Counted from the stretch's first letter, positions 54,640-63,918 are shown. The stretch is DNA of 64,000 nt from Flavobacterium hydrophilum (GCF_003202405.1 NZ_QJHL01000006.1:167620-231619), one strand, 5' to 3'. The notes: a model not told the origin generated them from the sequence alone. Program-made: numbers and translations.

Positions 54640-56601
54640 ATGAAATCACTATTATCTAAATTATTTATTGTTGCTTTTATTTTTTGCAGCATCATTTCTG
54701 CAAAGGCACAAATTACACTTCATACCATTGGCGATTCTACAATGGCTACTTACGACGAAAATACTTCTGATATTCGGGGCTGGGGTATGATGTTCCAACA
54801 ATTTTTTAATACAGGGGTCACGGTTAACAACCGGGCAAAAAACGGTGCCAGCAGTAAAAGTTTCTACATGGAAGCTCCTTATTGGACAACCGTAAAGCAA
54901 CAGATAAAATCAGGTGACTATGTTATCATTCAGTTTGCTCATAATGATGAGAAAAACGGAGGGCTTGACGGAGGAACTGATGCTGCAAATCCAATCAACG
55001 GAACGGATTACAGAGGTACAAATCCACAAACAACCTACAAAGAATATCTTCGAAAGTATATTGATGAAACCCGTGCCCTGAATGCTACGCCGGTTTTAGC
55101 GACTTCTTTGTGTCGAAAATATTTTAGCGGAGGTACAATTACCCGCAAAGGGCTGCATGATTTGGGTCCCGATTTTAGTCTTCCGGCTACAGATCATACA
55201 TATGATTACGCTTATGCCATGAAAGAAGTTGCAGTAGAAAAAGGCGTACTTCTTATCGACTTAACAACGCTGACAAAAAATCTGGTTGAATCGTATGGCG
55301 ATGCTGCCAGTACAGCGCAGCTATATGTTTCTGCTGATTCTACGCACCCAACAGCATTATTAGGAACCTTAACTGCCCGATTATGTGCCCAGGAAATGGT
55401 GAAACAAAATATTTTAGCGTCTTACATCAATACATCAAGTGATGTACTGATTAATCCAACTGCATGTGATTTTGGAGATGCCTATACTGGACAGACAATT
55501 ACAAAAGAGGTCACTATTACAGGTTTTGACCTCACACCGGCTGCCGGAGCGTTTAGTCTTTCTGTAGACAATGGTTTCCTGATTGCTGCGAATAAAACAG
55601 ATACGTTTAGTTCGTCTATAAACATGAATTATACCGGAGGAAATCTTGCGTTTACAAAATTTTATATTTCCATAACACAATCGGCTGGAGGAAATAAAAC
55701 AGGCACACTTACTGTAACTAATGGGGCAGTAACAAAAAAAGTTCCACTGACAGCTAATTTTATTACATTAACGGGAGGAACTGAAGTCAATTTAATTTGG
55801 GGATTAACCGCAAACGACAGTTATGTTTTACAAGGTCCTGCAATTGCTGTGGATCAATCGCATACCGGCATGTCTGTTCAGTCCTATGCTGCACCTGCTA
55901 ATTCTCAAACGGCAAGCACTACATGGCCAGCTGCCAGTGGTTATGATACGACAAGAAAAACACAAAGAAACGACCCACAAGGAGGAAGCTGGCCAGCCGG
56001 AGAGATTGATGAGGTATCTACTCGTTATACCCAATTCGGAATTTCTCCTGCCGCAGGAACTGAATTAAATGTTGATTTGATAAGCTTATATGTTGGCGGA
56101 GCCGGCGGTAACGGAATGAGATGCCGTATTTCTTATTCAGTTGATGATTTTGTAACTACATCAGTAGTAGGAGAGTTACAAAGTATGACATCCAATACCA
56201 TGTATGCTGTTTCGAAAATACCGGTTCTTAAAGTGCCTTATGGAAAAACCTTAAAAGTTCGTGTTTATCCATGGTACAATACTACTTCTGCAACAACAGG
56301 AAAAAGAATTTGCCTTTCGGATGTCAGGATTCACGGAGTAGCACTTCCTGCTACAAATTTAGCTACCGATGATTTTTCGAAAAACCAGTTAAAATGGATT
56401 GTAAAAGATGGTTTTATCAAAATAGAAAATGCTCCTTCAAACAGTAAAATCACAATTTATGATTTAACTGGAAAACAAGTCCAGGAATCATCAATTCTTA
56501 ATGATAATTCAAGTCTTGAATCGCCAAAAGTTAACGGTATTTATATCGCAAAGGTGGAATCAGAAGACGGTGTGAAAACAATAAAGTTTTTAGTACAGTA
56601 A
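54640..56601 (+). CDS. SGNH rhamnogalacturonan acetylesterase-like (CE12 type) with T9SS type A tail
   Basis: 653 residues with a signal peptide (...CSIISAKAQ). The SGNH hydrolase (about 25-265) has TLHTIGDSTMATY (nucleophile Ser33), GWGMMFQQFF, NRAKNGASSKSF (Gly/Asn block), VIIQFAHNDEKNG and the Asp/His pair in SADSTHPTALLG (about 232/235), matching rhamnogalacturonan acetylesterases of CE12. An Ig-like module (about 275-375), a second beta-rich region with WPAASGYDTTRKTQRNDPQG and a C-terminal type A sorting domain (ITIYDLTGKQVQESS, VNGIYIAKVE) follow. It lies 77 bp after CE8 and probably shares its transcript, so both would deesterify pectin outside the cell. Confidence 0.9.
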   Translation: MKSLLSKLFIVAFIFCSIISAKAQITLHTIGDSTMATYDENTSDIRGWGMMFQQFFNTGVTVNNRAKNGASSKSFYMEAPYWTTVKQQIKSGDYVIIQFAHNDEKNGGLDGGTDAANPINGTDYRGTNPQTTYKEYLRKYIDETRALNATPVLATSLCRKYFSGGTITRKGLHDLGPDFSLPATDHTYDYAYAMKEVAVEKGVLLIDLTTLTKNLVESYGDAASTAQLYVSADSTHPTALLGTLTARLCAQEMVKQNILASYINTSSDVLINPTACDFGDAYTGQTITKEVTITGFDLTPAAGAFSLSVDNGFLIAANKTDTFSSSINMNYTGGNLAFTKFYISITQSAGGNKTGTLTVTNGAVTKKVPLTANFITLTGGTEVNLIWGLTANDSYVLQGPAIAVDQSHTGMSVQSYAAPANSQTASTTWPAASGYDTTRKTQRNDPQGGSWPAGEIDEVSTRYTQFGISPAAGTELNVDLISLYVGGAGGNGMRCRISYSVDDFVTTSVVGELQSMTSNTMYAVSKIPVLKVPYGKTLKVRVYPWYNTTSATTGKRICLSDVRIHGVALPATNLATDDFSKNQLKWIVKDGFIKIENAPSNSKITIYDLTGKQVQESSILNDNSSLESPKVNGIYIAKVESEDGVKTIKFLVQ

Positions 56602-56648
56602 AAATAATTCCATCAAGTAAAGTTTATAATACAATTGAAGTTTAATTG

Positions 56649-56683
56649 AAGCCGTTAAATTTAATGATTTAGCGGCTTTTTGA
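56649..56683 (+). terminator. terminator of the pectin esterase transcript
   Basis: A 12-bp stem with one G-U pair (56649-56660 with 56667-56678), then a T-run, 48 bp past the acetylesterase stop. Confidence 0.8.
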
Positions 56684-56712
56684 TTATGATAACCCCGAAT
56701 TTAAAATTCAAT

Positions 56713-56760
56713 CAAAAAAATATTCGTTTTCCACATTTTTATTATGCAGAAAACGAATAT
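56713..56760 (-). terminator. terminator of phoH
   Basis: A perfect 12-bp stem ATATTCGTTTTC/GAAAACGAATAT (56720-56731 with 56749-56760). On the minus strand seven T follow. It lies 56 bp downstream of the phoH stop. Confidence 0.75.
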
Positions 56761-56815
56761 CAATAAATGCTAAAATACAATTCACGGTTTACATTTAACA
56801 TTTTACTAAAATTAA

Positions 56816-57766
56816 TTAGTCGTGATTTTCAATCTGCTTATAAGCATCAATCACCTTTTTCACTAATCTGTGGCGTACAATATCTTTATCATCCAGATAG
56901 ATAATTCCGATACCTTCAATATCTTTCAGAACCAAAATAGCTTCTTTCAGACCGGAAATAGTCCTTCTAGGTAAATCTACCTGACCGGGATCTCCCGTAA
57001 TCATGAATTTTGCGTTTTTCCCCATACGGGTCAGAAACATTTTCATTTGCGAGTGGGTGGTGTTTTGTGCTTCATCCAGAATTACAAATGCATTATCTAA
57101 TGTACGTCCACGCATAAATGCCAAAGGCGCAATCTGAATAATGCCTTTTAAAATATAATCTTCGAGCTTTTCGTTTGGCAGCATATCACGCAAAGCATCG
57201 TAAAGTGGCTGCATGTACGGATCGAGTTTTTCCTTCATATCGCCGGGTAAAAAACCAAGATTTTCGCCTGCTTCGACTGCCGGACGTGTAAGAATGATCC
57301 TTTTTACTTCTTTGTCTTTCAGCATTTTTACCGCCATTGCAACACCCGTATACGTTTTTCCGGTTCCTGCAGGACCAATAGCAAACACCATATCATTTTT
57401 TTTGATTGTATCAACAAGTAATTGCTGATTAGGCGTCATGGCTTTTATAATTTTACCGCCAACTCCATGCACCAGTATTTTGTCATGATCTAATGATTTT
57501 CTTTCATCTTGACCATCACTCATAATCACACGTTCAATTACGTTATCGTCAATGTTATTGTATCGGGTAAAATGAAGCATAAGCCTCTGAAATCTTTTTT
57601 CGAATTCATCTAAAACTTCTTTTTCGCCAAATGCTTTCAAAGTTGTCCCTCGTGCTACGATTTTAAGCTTTGGGTAGTACTTTTTAATGATTTCTAAATG
57701 GCTGTCCTGAGCTCCCCAAAAGTCTTTTGGAGCGATGTCTATAAGCTCTATAATTCTTTCGTTCAA
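56816..57766 (-). CDS. PhoH-family ATPase
   Basis: A 316-residue cytosolic P-loop ATPase of the PhoH/PhoL type, linked in other bacteria to RNA metabolism together with YbeY. Residues 1-110 form the N-terminal domain. Walker A is FAIGPAGTGKTYTGVAMA, followed by RIILTRPAVEAGENLGFLPG, Walker B NAFVILDEAQNTTHSQMKMF, and TRMGKNAKFMITGDPGQVDL. Full length for the family. It is divergent from the SAM hydroxide adenosyltransferase-like gene. Confidence 0.95.
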   Translation of the reverse strand: MNERIIELIDIAPKDFWGAQDSHLEIIKKYYPKLKIVARGTTLKAFGEKEVLDEFEKRFQRLMLHFTRYNNIDDNVIERVIMSDGQDERKSLDHDKILVHGVGGKIIKAMTPNQQLLVDTIKKNDMVFAIGPAGTGKTYTGVAMAVKMLKDKEVKRIILTRPAVEAGENLGFLPGDMKEKLDPYMQPLYDALRDMLPNEKLEDYILKGIIQIAPLAFMRGRTLDNAFVILDEAQNTTHSQMKMFLTRMGKNAKFMITGDPGQVDLPRRTISGLKEAILVLKDIEGIGIIYLDDKDIVRHRLVKKVIDAYKQIENHD

Positions 57767-57947
57767 ATGAGGTAAATTTAAATTAAAATAAATTTGTTTG
57801 TAAATCTATTGTTGTCGGGTATGTTTATATCTTTAAATGCAAATTGTCTTTTCTTTCTTTCAATTTGTATTTACTATTATTAGCTTTGCATTTCTCAAAT
57901 TTAATGAAAATTAGATTGAAATACTACCAATAGTTATAAACAAAAAT

Positions 57948-58778
57948 ATGTCAATAATTACCCTTACTACCGATTACGGCTTGAAAGACCACTTTGTTGG
58001 TTCGCTTAAGGGTAAAATACTTTCAGAATATCCTGAAGTACAAATTATTGATATTTCTCATGACATTGATCCATTCAACACTGCCGAAGCAAGTTATGTT
58101 ATCGGAGCATCCTATTTAAGTTTTCCAAAAGGAACCGTGCATTTAATTGGTGTTGATATCGAACGCAATAAAGAGAATCAGCATATTGCTATGGAATGGG
58201 ACGATCATTATTTTATTTGTGCCGATAACGGTATTTTAAGCATGCTTACGCAGAAGATAGTTCCGCAGAAAATTGTCGAAATCAATATTCATGATCGTTT
58301 TCCTACTGAATTCAGTGATTTGGATATTTTTATTCAGGTCGCCTGTCATATTGCAAAAGGAGGTTTGTTGAATGTTATCGGAAAAGAAATTCAGGGCATC
58401 AAACAAATAACCGAATTACAGTCGGTTGTAGCAAACGACGGGAATTCGATCAAAGGGTATGTGATCTACATTGACCATTTTGGGAATGTTGTCACTAATA
58501 TTTCTAAAAAGCAATTTACTGAAGTTGCGAAAGGGCGTACTTACGAAATTGTTATGAAGCCAAAAAATATAAAGACCATTCTTCCTAATTATTCGGCTAT
58601 CGCAACCTCAGATAAATATCCTATAAAGACATATGAAGGCGAAAAATTGGCCATTTTTAATGAAGCCGGTTTTCTCGAAATTGCCATTTTTAGAAGTAAT
58701 CCTTCAAAAGTAGGTTCTGCAAATAGTTTGTTGGGACTGAATTATCGTGATGTAATTACGGTGCAATTTCTGAATTAG
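57948..58778 (+). CDS. SAM hydroxide adenosyltransferase (DUF62) family protein
   Basis: 276 residues of the SAM hydrolase / halogenase superfamily, which splits S-adenosylmethionine with water to adenosine and methionine. It has the family start ITLTTDYGLKDHFVGSLKG, IIDISHDIDPFNTAEASYVI, FICADNGILSMLTQK and YVIYIDHFGNVVTNISKKQF. Two usual motifs are altered: the VDPGVG..R stretch reads IGVDIERNKENQHI, and the FHGRD.F stretch with the catalytic His of archaeal members reads EFSDLDIFIQVACHIAKGG. So the enzyme may be divergent or depend on other residues. Cytosolic, single gene. Confidence 0.88.
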   Translation: MSIITLTTDYGLKDHFVGSLKGKILSEYPEVQIIDISHDIDPFNTAEASYVIGASYLSFPKGTVHLIGVDIERNKENQHIAMEWDDHYFICADNGILSMLTQKIVPQKIVEINIHDRFPTEFSDLDIFIQVACHIAKGGLLNVIGKEIQGIKQITELQSVVANDGNSIKGYVIYIDHFGNVVTNISKKQFTEVAKGRTYEIVMKPKNIKTILPNYSAIATSDKYPIKTYEGEKLAIFNEAGFLEIAIFRSNPSKVGSANSLLGLNYRDVITVQFLN

Positions 58779-58920
58779 GATTTTAAAATGATAAATTCCG
58801 TAATAGTGCTTCAAATTGGAATTATTAAAAATTTACTGAAATGAACGATCTATTTTGGTATTTTTGCGCGCTGTTAATTGAATAAACAAATCAACAGATT
58901 AAAAGAATAAACGTTTTTAC

Positions 58921-59646
58921 ATGAAATCAATCATTTTACGGGAAATAAAATCCTTTTTTGGCTCTCCAATTGGCTATTTGGTCATTGCGATTTTCTTAAT
59001 CAGCAACGGGCTGTTTTTATGGGTTTTTGAGGGAGATTACAATATTATGAATACTGGCTATGCCGATTTAACTCCGTTTTTCACCTTAGCCCCATGGATT
59101 TTGATTTTCCTGGTTCCCGCTGTTACCATGAGAAGTTTCTCTGATGAAAAAAAACAAGGAACACTTGAATTGCTTTTAACTAAACCATTATCGATTTGGG
59201 AAATTGTAAACGGAAAGTTTTTAGGTGCAGCGTTGTTGATTATTCTGGCAATTATCCCAACATTTATTTATGTAAAAGTGATTTCAGATTTAGGATTACC
59301 AGAAGGAAACATCGATATGGGAAGCACTATTGGTTCTTACTTCGGATTATTATTTCTGATTGCTTCCTATTCTGCAATTGGAATTTTTACTTCAACACTT
59401 TCAGAAAATCAAATCGTTGCTTTTATCATTTCTGTTTTTTTATGCTTTTTCCTTTATTTCGGATTTGAAGGATTGGAATCTCTCATTCCTGGTTTTTCAG
59501 GTTTTGTATCTGCATTGGGTATGCAGGATCATTTTAAAAGTATGAGTAGGGGAGTAATTGACACTCGTGATGTAATTTACTTTTTAAGTATTACAGTGCT
59601 GTTTTTGTCTTTTACAGTTTATAAATTAAAATCCTTTAAAGTCTAA
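58921..59646 (+). CDS. gldF: gliding-motility ABC transporter permease GldF
   Basis: A 241-residue ABC-2 type permease with six hydrophobic segments. It starts MKSIILREIKSFFGSPIGYL, typical for GldF; the loop FSDEKKQGTLELLLTKPLS is the ABC-2 coupling motif. With GldA and GldG it forms an ABC transporter required for gliding in Flavobacterium johnsoniae. The stop overlaps the gldG start by one base (TAATG at 59644-59648), so translation is coupled. gldA is not in the window. Confidence 0.95.
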   Translation: MKSIILREIKSFFGSPIGYLVIAIFLISNGLFLWVFEGDYNIMNTGYADLTPFFTLAPWILIFLVPAVTMRSFSDEKKQGTLELLLTKPLSIWEIVNGKFLGAALLIILAIIPTFIYVKVISDLGLPEGNIDMGSTIGSYFGLLFLIASYSAIGIFTSTLSENQIVAFIISVFLCFFLYFGFEGLESLIPGFSGFVSALGMQDHFKSMSRGVIDTRDVIYFLSITVLFLSFTVYKLKSFKV

Positions 59647-61331
59647 TGAAAGCATCTACTCAAATAAATATCAAAACATTGTGGATTACTATTTTTATTT
59701 TAGTGATGCTAAATGTATTAGGAACTCTATTTTTCTACCGATTTGATTTAACAAAAGACAAACGATACACTTTGTCCGAAACTTCTTTAAAGATTGTAAA
59801 ACAAGTTCAAAATCCATTATCAATCAAGATTTATATGGATGGTGAGCTTCCTGCAGATTTTAGACGTTTACAGCAGGAAACCAGACAGTTGCTAGAAGAA
59901 TTCCAGGCTTACAATCCAAATGTAGTTTTTGAATTTGTAAATCCGCTGGAGAGTGAAGAAGAAAGCGCAGATTTAACAAAATCATTATTCCAAAAAGGAC
60001 TTACGCCAATTAATATAACAGTTGACGACAAAGGAAAACAATCTCAGGCAATGGTTTTTCCATGGGCAGTAGCGGTTTATAATAATAAAGAAGTTAATAT
60101 TCCTTTGTTGAAAAACATTATGGGAGCTTCTACGGAACTAAAAGTCAAAGGATCAATTCAGCATTTAGAATATTCTATTGCAGATGCGATCAATAAAATC
60201 ACTAAAGACAAGCAAAAGAAAGTTGCGATTATTAAAGGAAATGGTGAAATGAAAGAAATTCATATTGCCAAAATGCTGATGCAGATTCGGGAAAGCTATT
60301 ACATCGGGCCTTTTACTTTAGATTCTGTTGCCAAAGATCCTAATCGAACTTTAGAGGCTTTAAAAAAATATGATTTAGCAATTATCGCCAAACCTACTGA
60401 ATCTTTTTCTGATGGAGAAAAACAGGTTTTGGATCAATTTATAATGAATGGCGGAAAAACATTGTGGCTGATAGATCAGGTTGCTGCTGATATGGATAGT
60501 CTTTACAATAGTGCAGGTGCAACTTTGGCATACCCAAGAGATTTGAATTTGAATGATATGTTCTTTAAATACGGATTCCGAATTAATCCTGATTTGATAA
60601 AAGATGAACAAGGAAGTCCAATTAAATTAGCTACCGGAGAACAAGGAAGCGCAACACAATACCAGGATTTTATTTGGAAATTTGCCCCGCTTGTTTCACC
60701 TGAGAGCAAACATCCAATTGTGAAAAACTTAGGCGGAATCAAATTTGATTTTACAAGCCCAATTGATACATTGAAAAACGGAATTAAGAAAACAGTTTTG
60801 TTACAGTCATCTCCTTACTCTAAAAAAATAGGTGCTCCTGTTGAGGTTAATTTAGGCATTGTTTCAGAGCAGACTTCTCCAAAAGATTATCTTAATAAAG
60901 GAAATTTATTGCTTTCTGTTTTATTAGAAGGAAGTTTTCATTCTGCTTTTGAGAATCGTGTTTTGGCTTTTAAAGAGAACACATTTTCAGCAAACGGAAA
61001 ACCAACTAAAATGATTGTAGTATCTGATGGAGATATTGCTAAAAATCAATTGGATAAAAATAGTATGCCAGTTGAATTAGGGTACGACCAACGCTCAGGA
61101 AACTTATACGACAACAAAGATTTTATAATGAACTGTATCAATTATTTATTAGATGATACCGGACTTATTAACATTAGAAGCAAAGATTTAGATTTACCGT
61201 TATTGGATAAAGAGAAAGTTTACGAAAACTATACTCAGACGCAATTCATAACTATCGGGCTTCCAATCCTGATTTTATTGATTTTCGGATTGGTGTTTAC
61301 CTACATTCGTAAAAGACAATACAGCAAATAG
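59646..61331 (+). CDS. gldG: gliding-motility ABC transporter substrate-binding-like protein GldG
   Basis: 561 residues anchored by an N-terminal helix (about 13-30) and a C-terminal helix (about 533-553), with a large extracytoplasmic domain of the ABC_transp_aux type. Characteristic stretches are DLTKDKRYTLSETSLKIVKQ, FRRLQQETRQLLEEFQAYNP, VFPWAVAVYNNKEVNIPLL and KTLWLIDQVAADMDSLYNS. GldG is an essential partner of GldF in gliding. It is followed after 107 bp by dnaN, an arrangement seen in other flavobacteria. Confidence 0.95.
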   Translation: MKASTQINIKTLWITIFILVMLNVLGTLFFYRFDLTKDKRYTLSETSLKIVKQVQNPLSIKIYMDGELPADFRRLQQETRQLLEEFQAYNPNVVFEFVNPLESEEESADLTKSLFQKGLTPINITVDDKGKQSQAMVFPWAVAVYNNKEVNIPLLKNIMGASTELKVKGSIQHLEYSIADAINKITKDKQKKVAIIKGNGEMKEIHIAKMLMQIRESYYIGPFTLDSVAKDPNRTLEALKKYDLAIIAKPTESFSDGEKQVLDQFIMNGGKTLWLIDQVAADMDSLYNSAGATLAYPRDLNLNDMFFKYGFRINPDLIKDEQGSPIKLATGEQGSATQYQDFIWKFAPLVSPESKHPIVKNLGGIKFDFTSPIDTLKNGIKKTVLLQSSPYSKKIGAPVEVNLGIVSEQTSPKDYLNKGNLLLSVLLEGSFHSAFENRVLAFKENTFSANGKPTKMIVVSDGDIAKNQLDKNSMPVELGYDQRSGNLYDNKDFIMNCINYLLDDTGLINIRSKDLDLPLLDKEKVYENYTQTQFITIGLPILILLIFGLVFTYIRKRQYSK

Positions 61332-61438
61332 ATGTTAATAAAAAAATTGTAAAACTAAGATTGTTTACGATATATTTGTAATCCCTATTTTTAGGTTCAT
61401 ATTATTAAAATAGGTTCAAAAAAATTAAAAACAGACAG

Positions 61439-62557
61439 ATGAAATTTATAGTATCGAGTTCGTACTTATTAAAACAATTACAAGTTTTAGGTAGTGTAAT
61501 TAACAGTAACAATACGTTGCCTATTTTAGACAATTTCCTATTTGAACTAAACAATAATGAGTTGACAGTTTCGGCATCAGACTTAGAAACCACAATGTCA
61601 GCTACATTATCAATCGATTCTAAAAGTAAAGGAAGCGTGGCTGTGCCTGCAAAACTTTTACTTGAAATTTTAAAAACATTCCCGGAACAGCCTTTGACTT
61701 TTACGGTTGAGGATAATAATACCGTTGAAATTAGTTCTAATTCGGGGAAATATGCATTAGCATATGCTGCAGGAGAAGAATTTCCAAAATCAGTAAATCT
61801 TGAAGATCCATCTGTAACACTTGTTCCTGCAGATGTATTGGCAACTGCAGTAAGCAAAACTATTTTCGCAGCAGGTAATGACGATTTACGTCCGGTAATG
61901 TCTGGAGTTTTCTTCCAGTTTTCACCTGAAGGATTAACTTTCGTAGCGACTGATGCTCATAAATTAGTCAAATATGCACGTACAGATGTAAAAGCATCTC
62001 AGGTTGCAGATTTTATTATGCCTAAGAAACCTTTGAATATCTTAAAAAGTATCCTTGGAAGTTCTGATGCAGAAGTAAAAATTGAATATAACGATTCTAA
62101 TGCAACTTTTTCGTTTGATAATTATATTTTGATGTGCCGCCTAATTGATGGAAAATATCCAAATTATGAAGCGGTGATTCCAAAAGAAAATCCAAACAGG
62201 TTAATGATTGACCGTTCTTTGTTTTTAAGTTCTGTTAAGCGTGTTGCGATTTTCTCAAACAAAACTACTCATCAGATTCGTTTGAAAATTGCAGGAGCTG
62301 AATTAAATGTTTCTGCTGAGGATATTGATTACTCAAACAAAGCCGAAGAAAGATTAACTTGTGATTATCAGGGAGATGATCTTCAAATTGGTTTCAACTC
62401 ACGTTTTTTAACAGAAATGCTGACTAACCTGCAATCTGACATGATCATGTTGGAGATGTCATTGCCTAACAGGGCTGGGATTCTAACACCTGTAGATGGT
62501 TTAGAAGAAGGAGAAACTGTAACAATGTTGGTAATGCCTGTGATGTTAAATAGTTAA
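61439..62557 (+). CDS. dnaN: DNA polymerase III beta subunit (sliding clamp)
   Basis: A 372-residue ring clamp that tethers polymerase III to DNA. Three similar domains are recognised by MKFIVSSSYLLKQLQVLGSV, NNTLPILDNFLFEL, RPVMSGVFFQFSPEGLTFVA, TDAHKLVKY, RLIDGKYPNYEAVIPKENPN and the C-terminal VTMLVMPVMLN (the usual M-P-M-R/L end). Full length. It lies beside gldG rather than dnaA, so it does not mark an oriC with dnaA here. Confidence 0.97.
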   Translation: MKFIVSSSYLLKQLQVLGSVINSNNTLPILDNFLFELNNNELTVSASDLETTMSATLSIDSKSKGSVAVPAKLLLEILKTFPEQPLTFTVEDNNTVEISSNSGKYALAYAAGEEFPKSVNLEDPSVTLVPADVLATAVSKTIFAAGNDDLRPVMSGVFFQFSPEGLTFVATDAHKLVKYARTDVKASQVADFIMPKKPLNILKSILGSSDAEVKIEYNDSNATFSFDNYILMCRLIDGKYPNYEAVIPKENPNRLMIDRSLFLSSVKRVAIFSNKTTHQIRLKIAGAELNVSAEDIDYSNKAEERLTCDYQGDDLQIGFNSRFLTEMLTNLQSDMIMLEMSLPNRAGILTPVDGLEEGETVTMLVMPVMLNS

Positions 62558-62659
62558 CATTAAAACCGGGATTTGTTACAAGGATTTTTTTTAGTTTCAA
62601 ATTAAAGGCATATCATTGTAAAAAAAAATATCGCTATTAACCAACCATTTTTTATACCT

Positions 62660-62697
62660 AAAAACCGCAACTCTTAATAAGAGTTGCGGTTTTTTAT
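62660..62697 (+). terminator. rho-independent terminator after dnaN
   Basis: A perfect 16-bp stem (62660-62675 with 62679-62694... loop of 3 nt) ending in a T-run, about 103 bp past the dnaN stop. The strongest terminator in the window. Confidence 0.88.
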
Positions 62698-62804
62698 TTT
62701 TAGTTATTCATGAAAAGCTTGAAATTAAGAAAATCTGAATATTTTACTCTTATTGTTTTCTTAAGCGAAAAACATTTTTGGCGGCATTTAATTATTTTTG
62801 TAGT

Positions 62805-63434
62805 ATGAAAATAGAAATTTGGTCGGATATTATGTGTCCGTTTTGTTATATAGGAAAAAGACAATTGGAAAAAGCTTTGGCTGAATTTCCAAATGATGAA
62901 TTTGAAATTGAATGGAAAAGTTTTCAACTCGATCCATCAATAACTCCTCAGCCAGATAAAGATGTATATACTTTTTTAGCTGAGCGGAAAGGTATTTCAA
63001 TTGAACAGTCAAAAGAAATGCATATAGGAGTTGTTGAGCGTGCGAAAAATGTTGGCTTGGATTATCATTTTGAAAAAGCTGTTATTTCAAATTCATTAAC
63101 GGCTCATCGTATTATACATTTAGCTAAAACCAAACAATTGAATGGTGAAATGGAAGAAATTTTCTTTAAGGCATATTTTACAGAAGGAGAGGATTTAAAT
63201 GATGCTTCGGTTTTAATGAAATTAGGGATTCAGGTAGGGTTGCATGAAAATGAAGTTCGCGAAGTAATAGAAAATGAAAATATGTTTTTGAATAATGTGC
63301 AAAAGGATATTGCCGAAGCGCAGGAAATCGGAGTGCAGGGTGTTCCGTTTTTTGTTTTTGACAGAAAATATGCCATTTCCGGAGCGCAGCCCCTTGAAAC
63401 TTTTTTACAAACAATTAATGAAGTAAAGAAATAA
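62805..63434 (+). CDS. DsbA-family FrnE-like thioredoxin-fold oxidoreductase
   Basis: 209 residues, cytosolic (no signal peptide). It starts MKIEIWSDIMCPFCYIGKRQ with the active CPFC at residues 11-14, then LDPSITPQPDKDVYTFLAER, SNSLTAHRIIHLAKTKQ, FFKAYFTEGEDLND and the cis-Pro region GVQGVPFFVFDRKYAISGAQ. This is the FrnE/DsbA class of disulfide oxidoreductase. I start at ATG 62805; an in-frame TTG at 62778 is discarded because the -7 box TATTTTTG (62793-62800) lies between them. Confidence 0.93.
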   Translation: MKIEIWSDIMCPFCYIGKRQLEKALAEFPNDEFEIEWKSFQLDPSITPQPDKDVYTFLAERKGISIEQSKEMHIGVVERAKNVGLDYHFEKAVISNSLTAHRIIHLAKTKQLNGEMEEIFFKAYFTEGEDLNDASVLMKLGIQVGLHENEVREVIENENMFLNNVQKDIAEAQEIGVQGVPFFVFDRKYAISGAQPLETFLQTINEVKK

Positions 63435-63637
63435 GACTGGATATTTATGAAATCTCAACCCTTGGAGTTTTTTTAGAAAACCTGCCGGGGTTGTTTTTTA
63501 TACATATATAAGTAGAAAAGTATACTATAGTATATAAGGGTAAACTTAAACGAAGTTTTAATTATGTTTTAAATGTCAATTGTCCTGCAGAGCTAAGTCA
63601 AAGCCGTTTTAAGTTTTGATTTTAATAAGGAGTTTTC

Positions 63638-63714
63638 TCTCGCTTCCGCTACAATCTTTTATTTTGAAACCCAAAATAAAAGGATTTTCATTGTTATGAG
63701 GCTATAGCGGCTTT
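63638..63714 (+). repeat. REP-like dispersed palindromic repeat, copy D (degenerate)
   Basis: Reads CGCTTCCGCTA, CAATCTTTTATTTTG, loop AAACC, CAAAATAAAAGGAT, then GAGGCTATAGCGG. The order matches copies A-C (GCT.TCCGCTA, ATCTTTT-stem-AAAAGGAT, GGCTA), but the stem sequence has changed with compensating bases (TTATTTTG/CAAAATAA), so pairing is preserved. Confidence 0.65.
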
Positions 63715-63822
63715 TTTCAGGAAAAGAGAGGGGATGGGTTTAGGGGTTTATCGTCTTTTTTGAGATCAAATATGTGATGAAAAGCTTTTTGATGCTTTGA
63801 ATTTTGTTAATCAAAGCGCCCC

Positions 63823-63918
63823 AAAAGACAAAAACTCCACAAAATCAAGATGGCAAAATGCCTGAAAACTACCAAAACAACACAAAAACAGAGAAAAAGC
63901 TTACAAGTGATCAAAAAA
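63823..63918. promoter_or_regulatory. helically phased A-tracts (predicted curved DNA)
   Basis: A-runs of 4-6 start at 63823, 63830, 63841, 63855, 63865, 63874, 63884, 63894 and 63913; the central ones step by 10, 9, 10 and 10 bp and the last by 19. Tracts in phase with the helix cause intrinsic bending, usual upstream of strong promoters. The promoter they may serve lies past the window edge. Confidence 0.55.

Noticed and set aside
54640..56601. Lipase/esterase of general GDSL type instead of CE12
   Set aside because: The GDST...GWG...NRAKNGASS block and DSTHPT end, with a pectinesterase neighbour, fit rhamnogalacturonan acetylesterase better, though substrate remains inferred.
61332..61438. 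oriC next to dnaN
   Set aside because: No dnaA gene and no cluster of DnaA boxes was seen; dnaN beside gldG is a common flavobacterial order.
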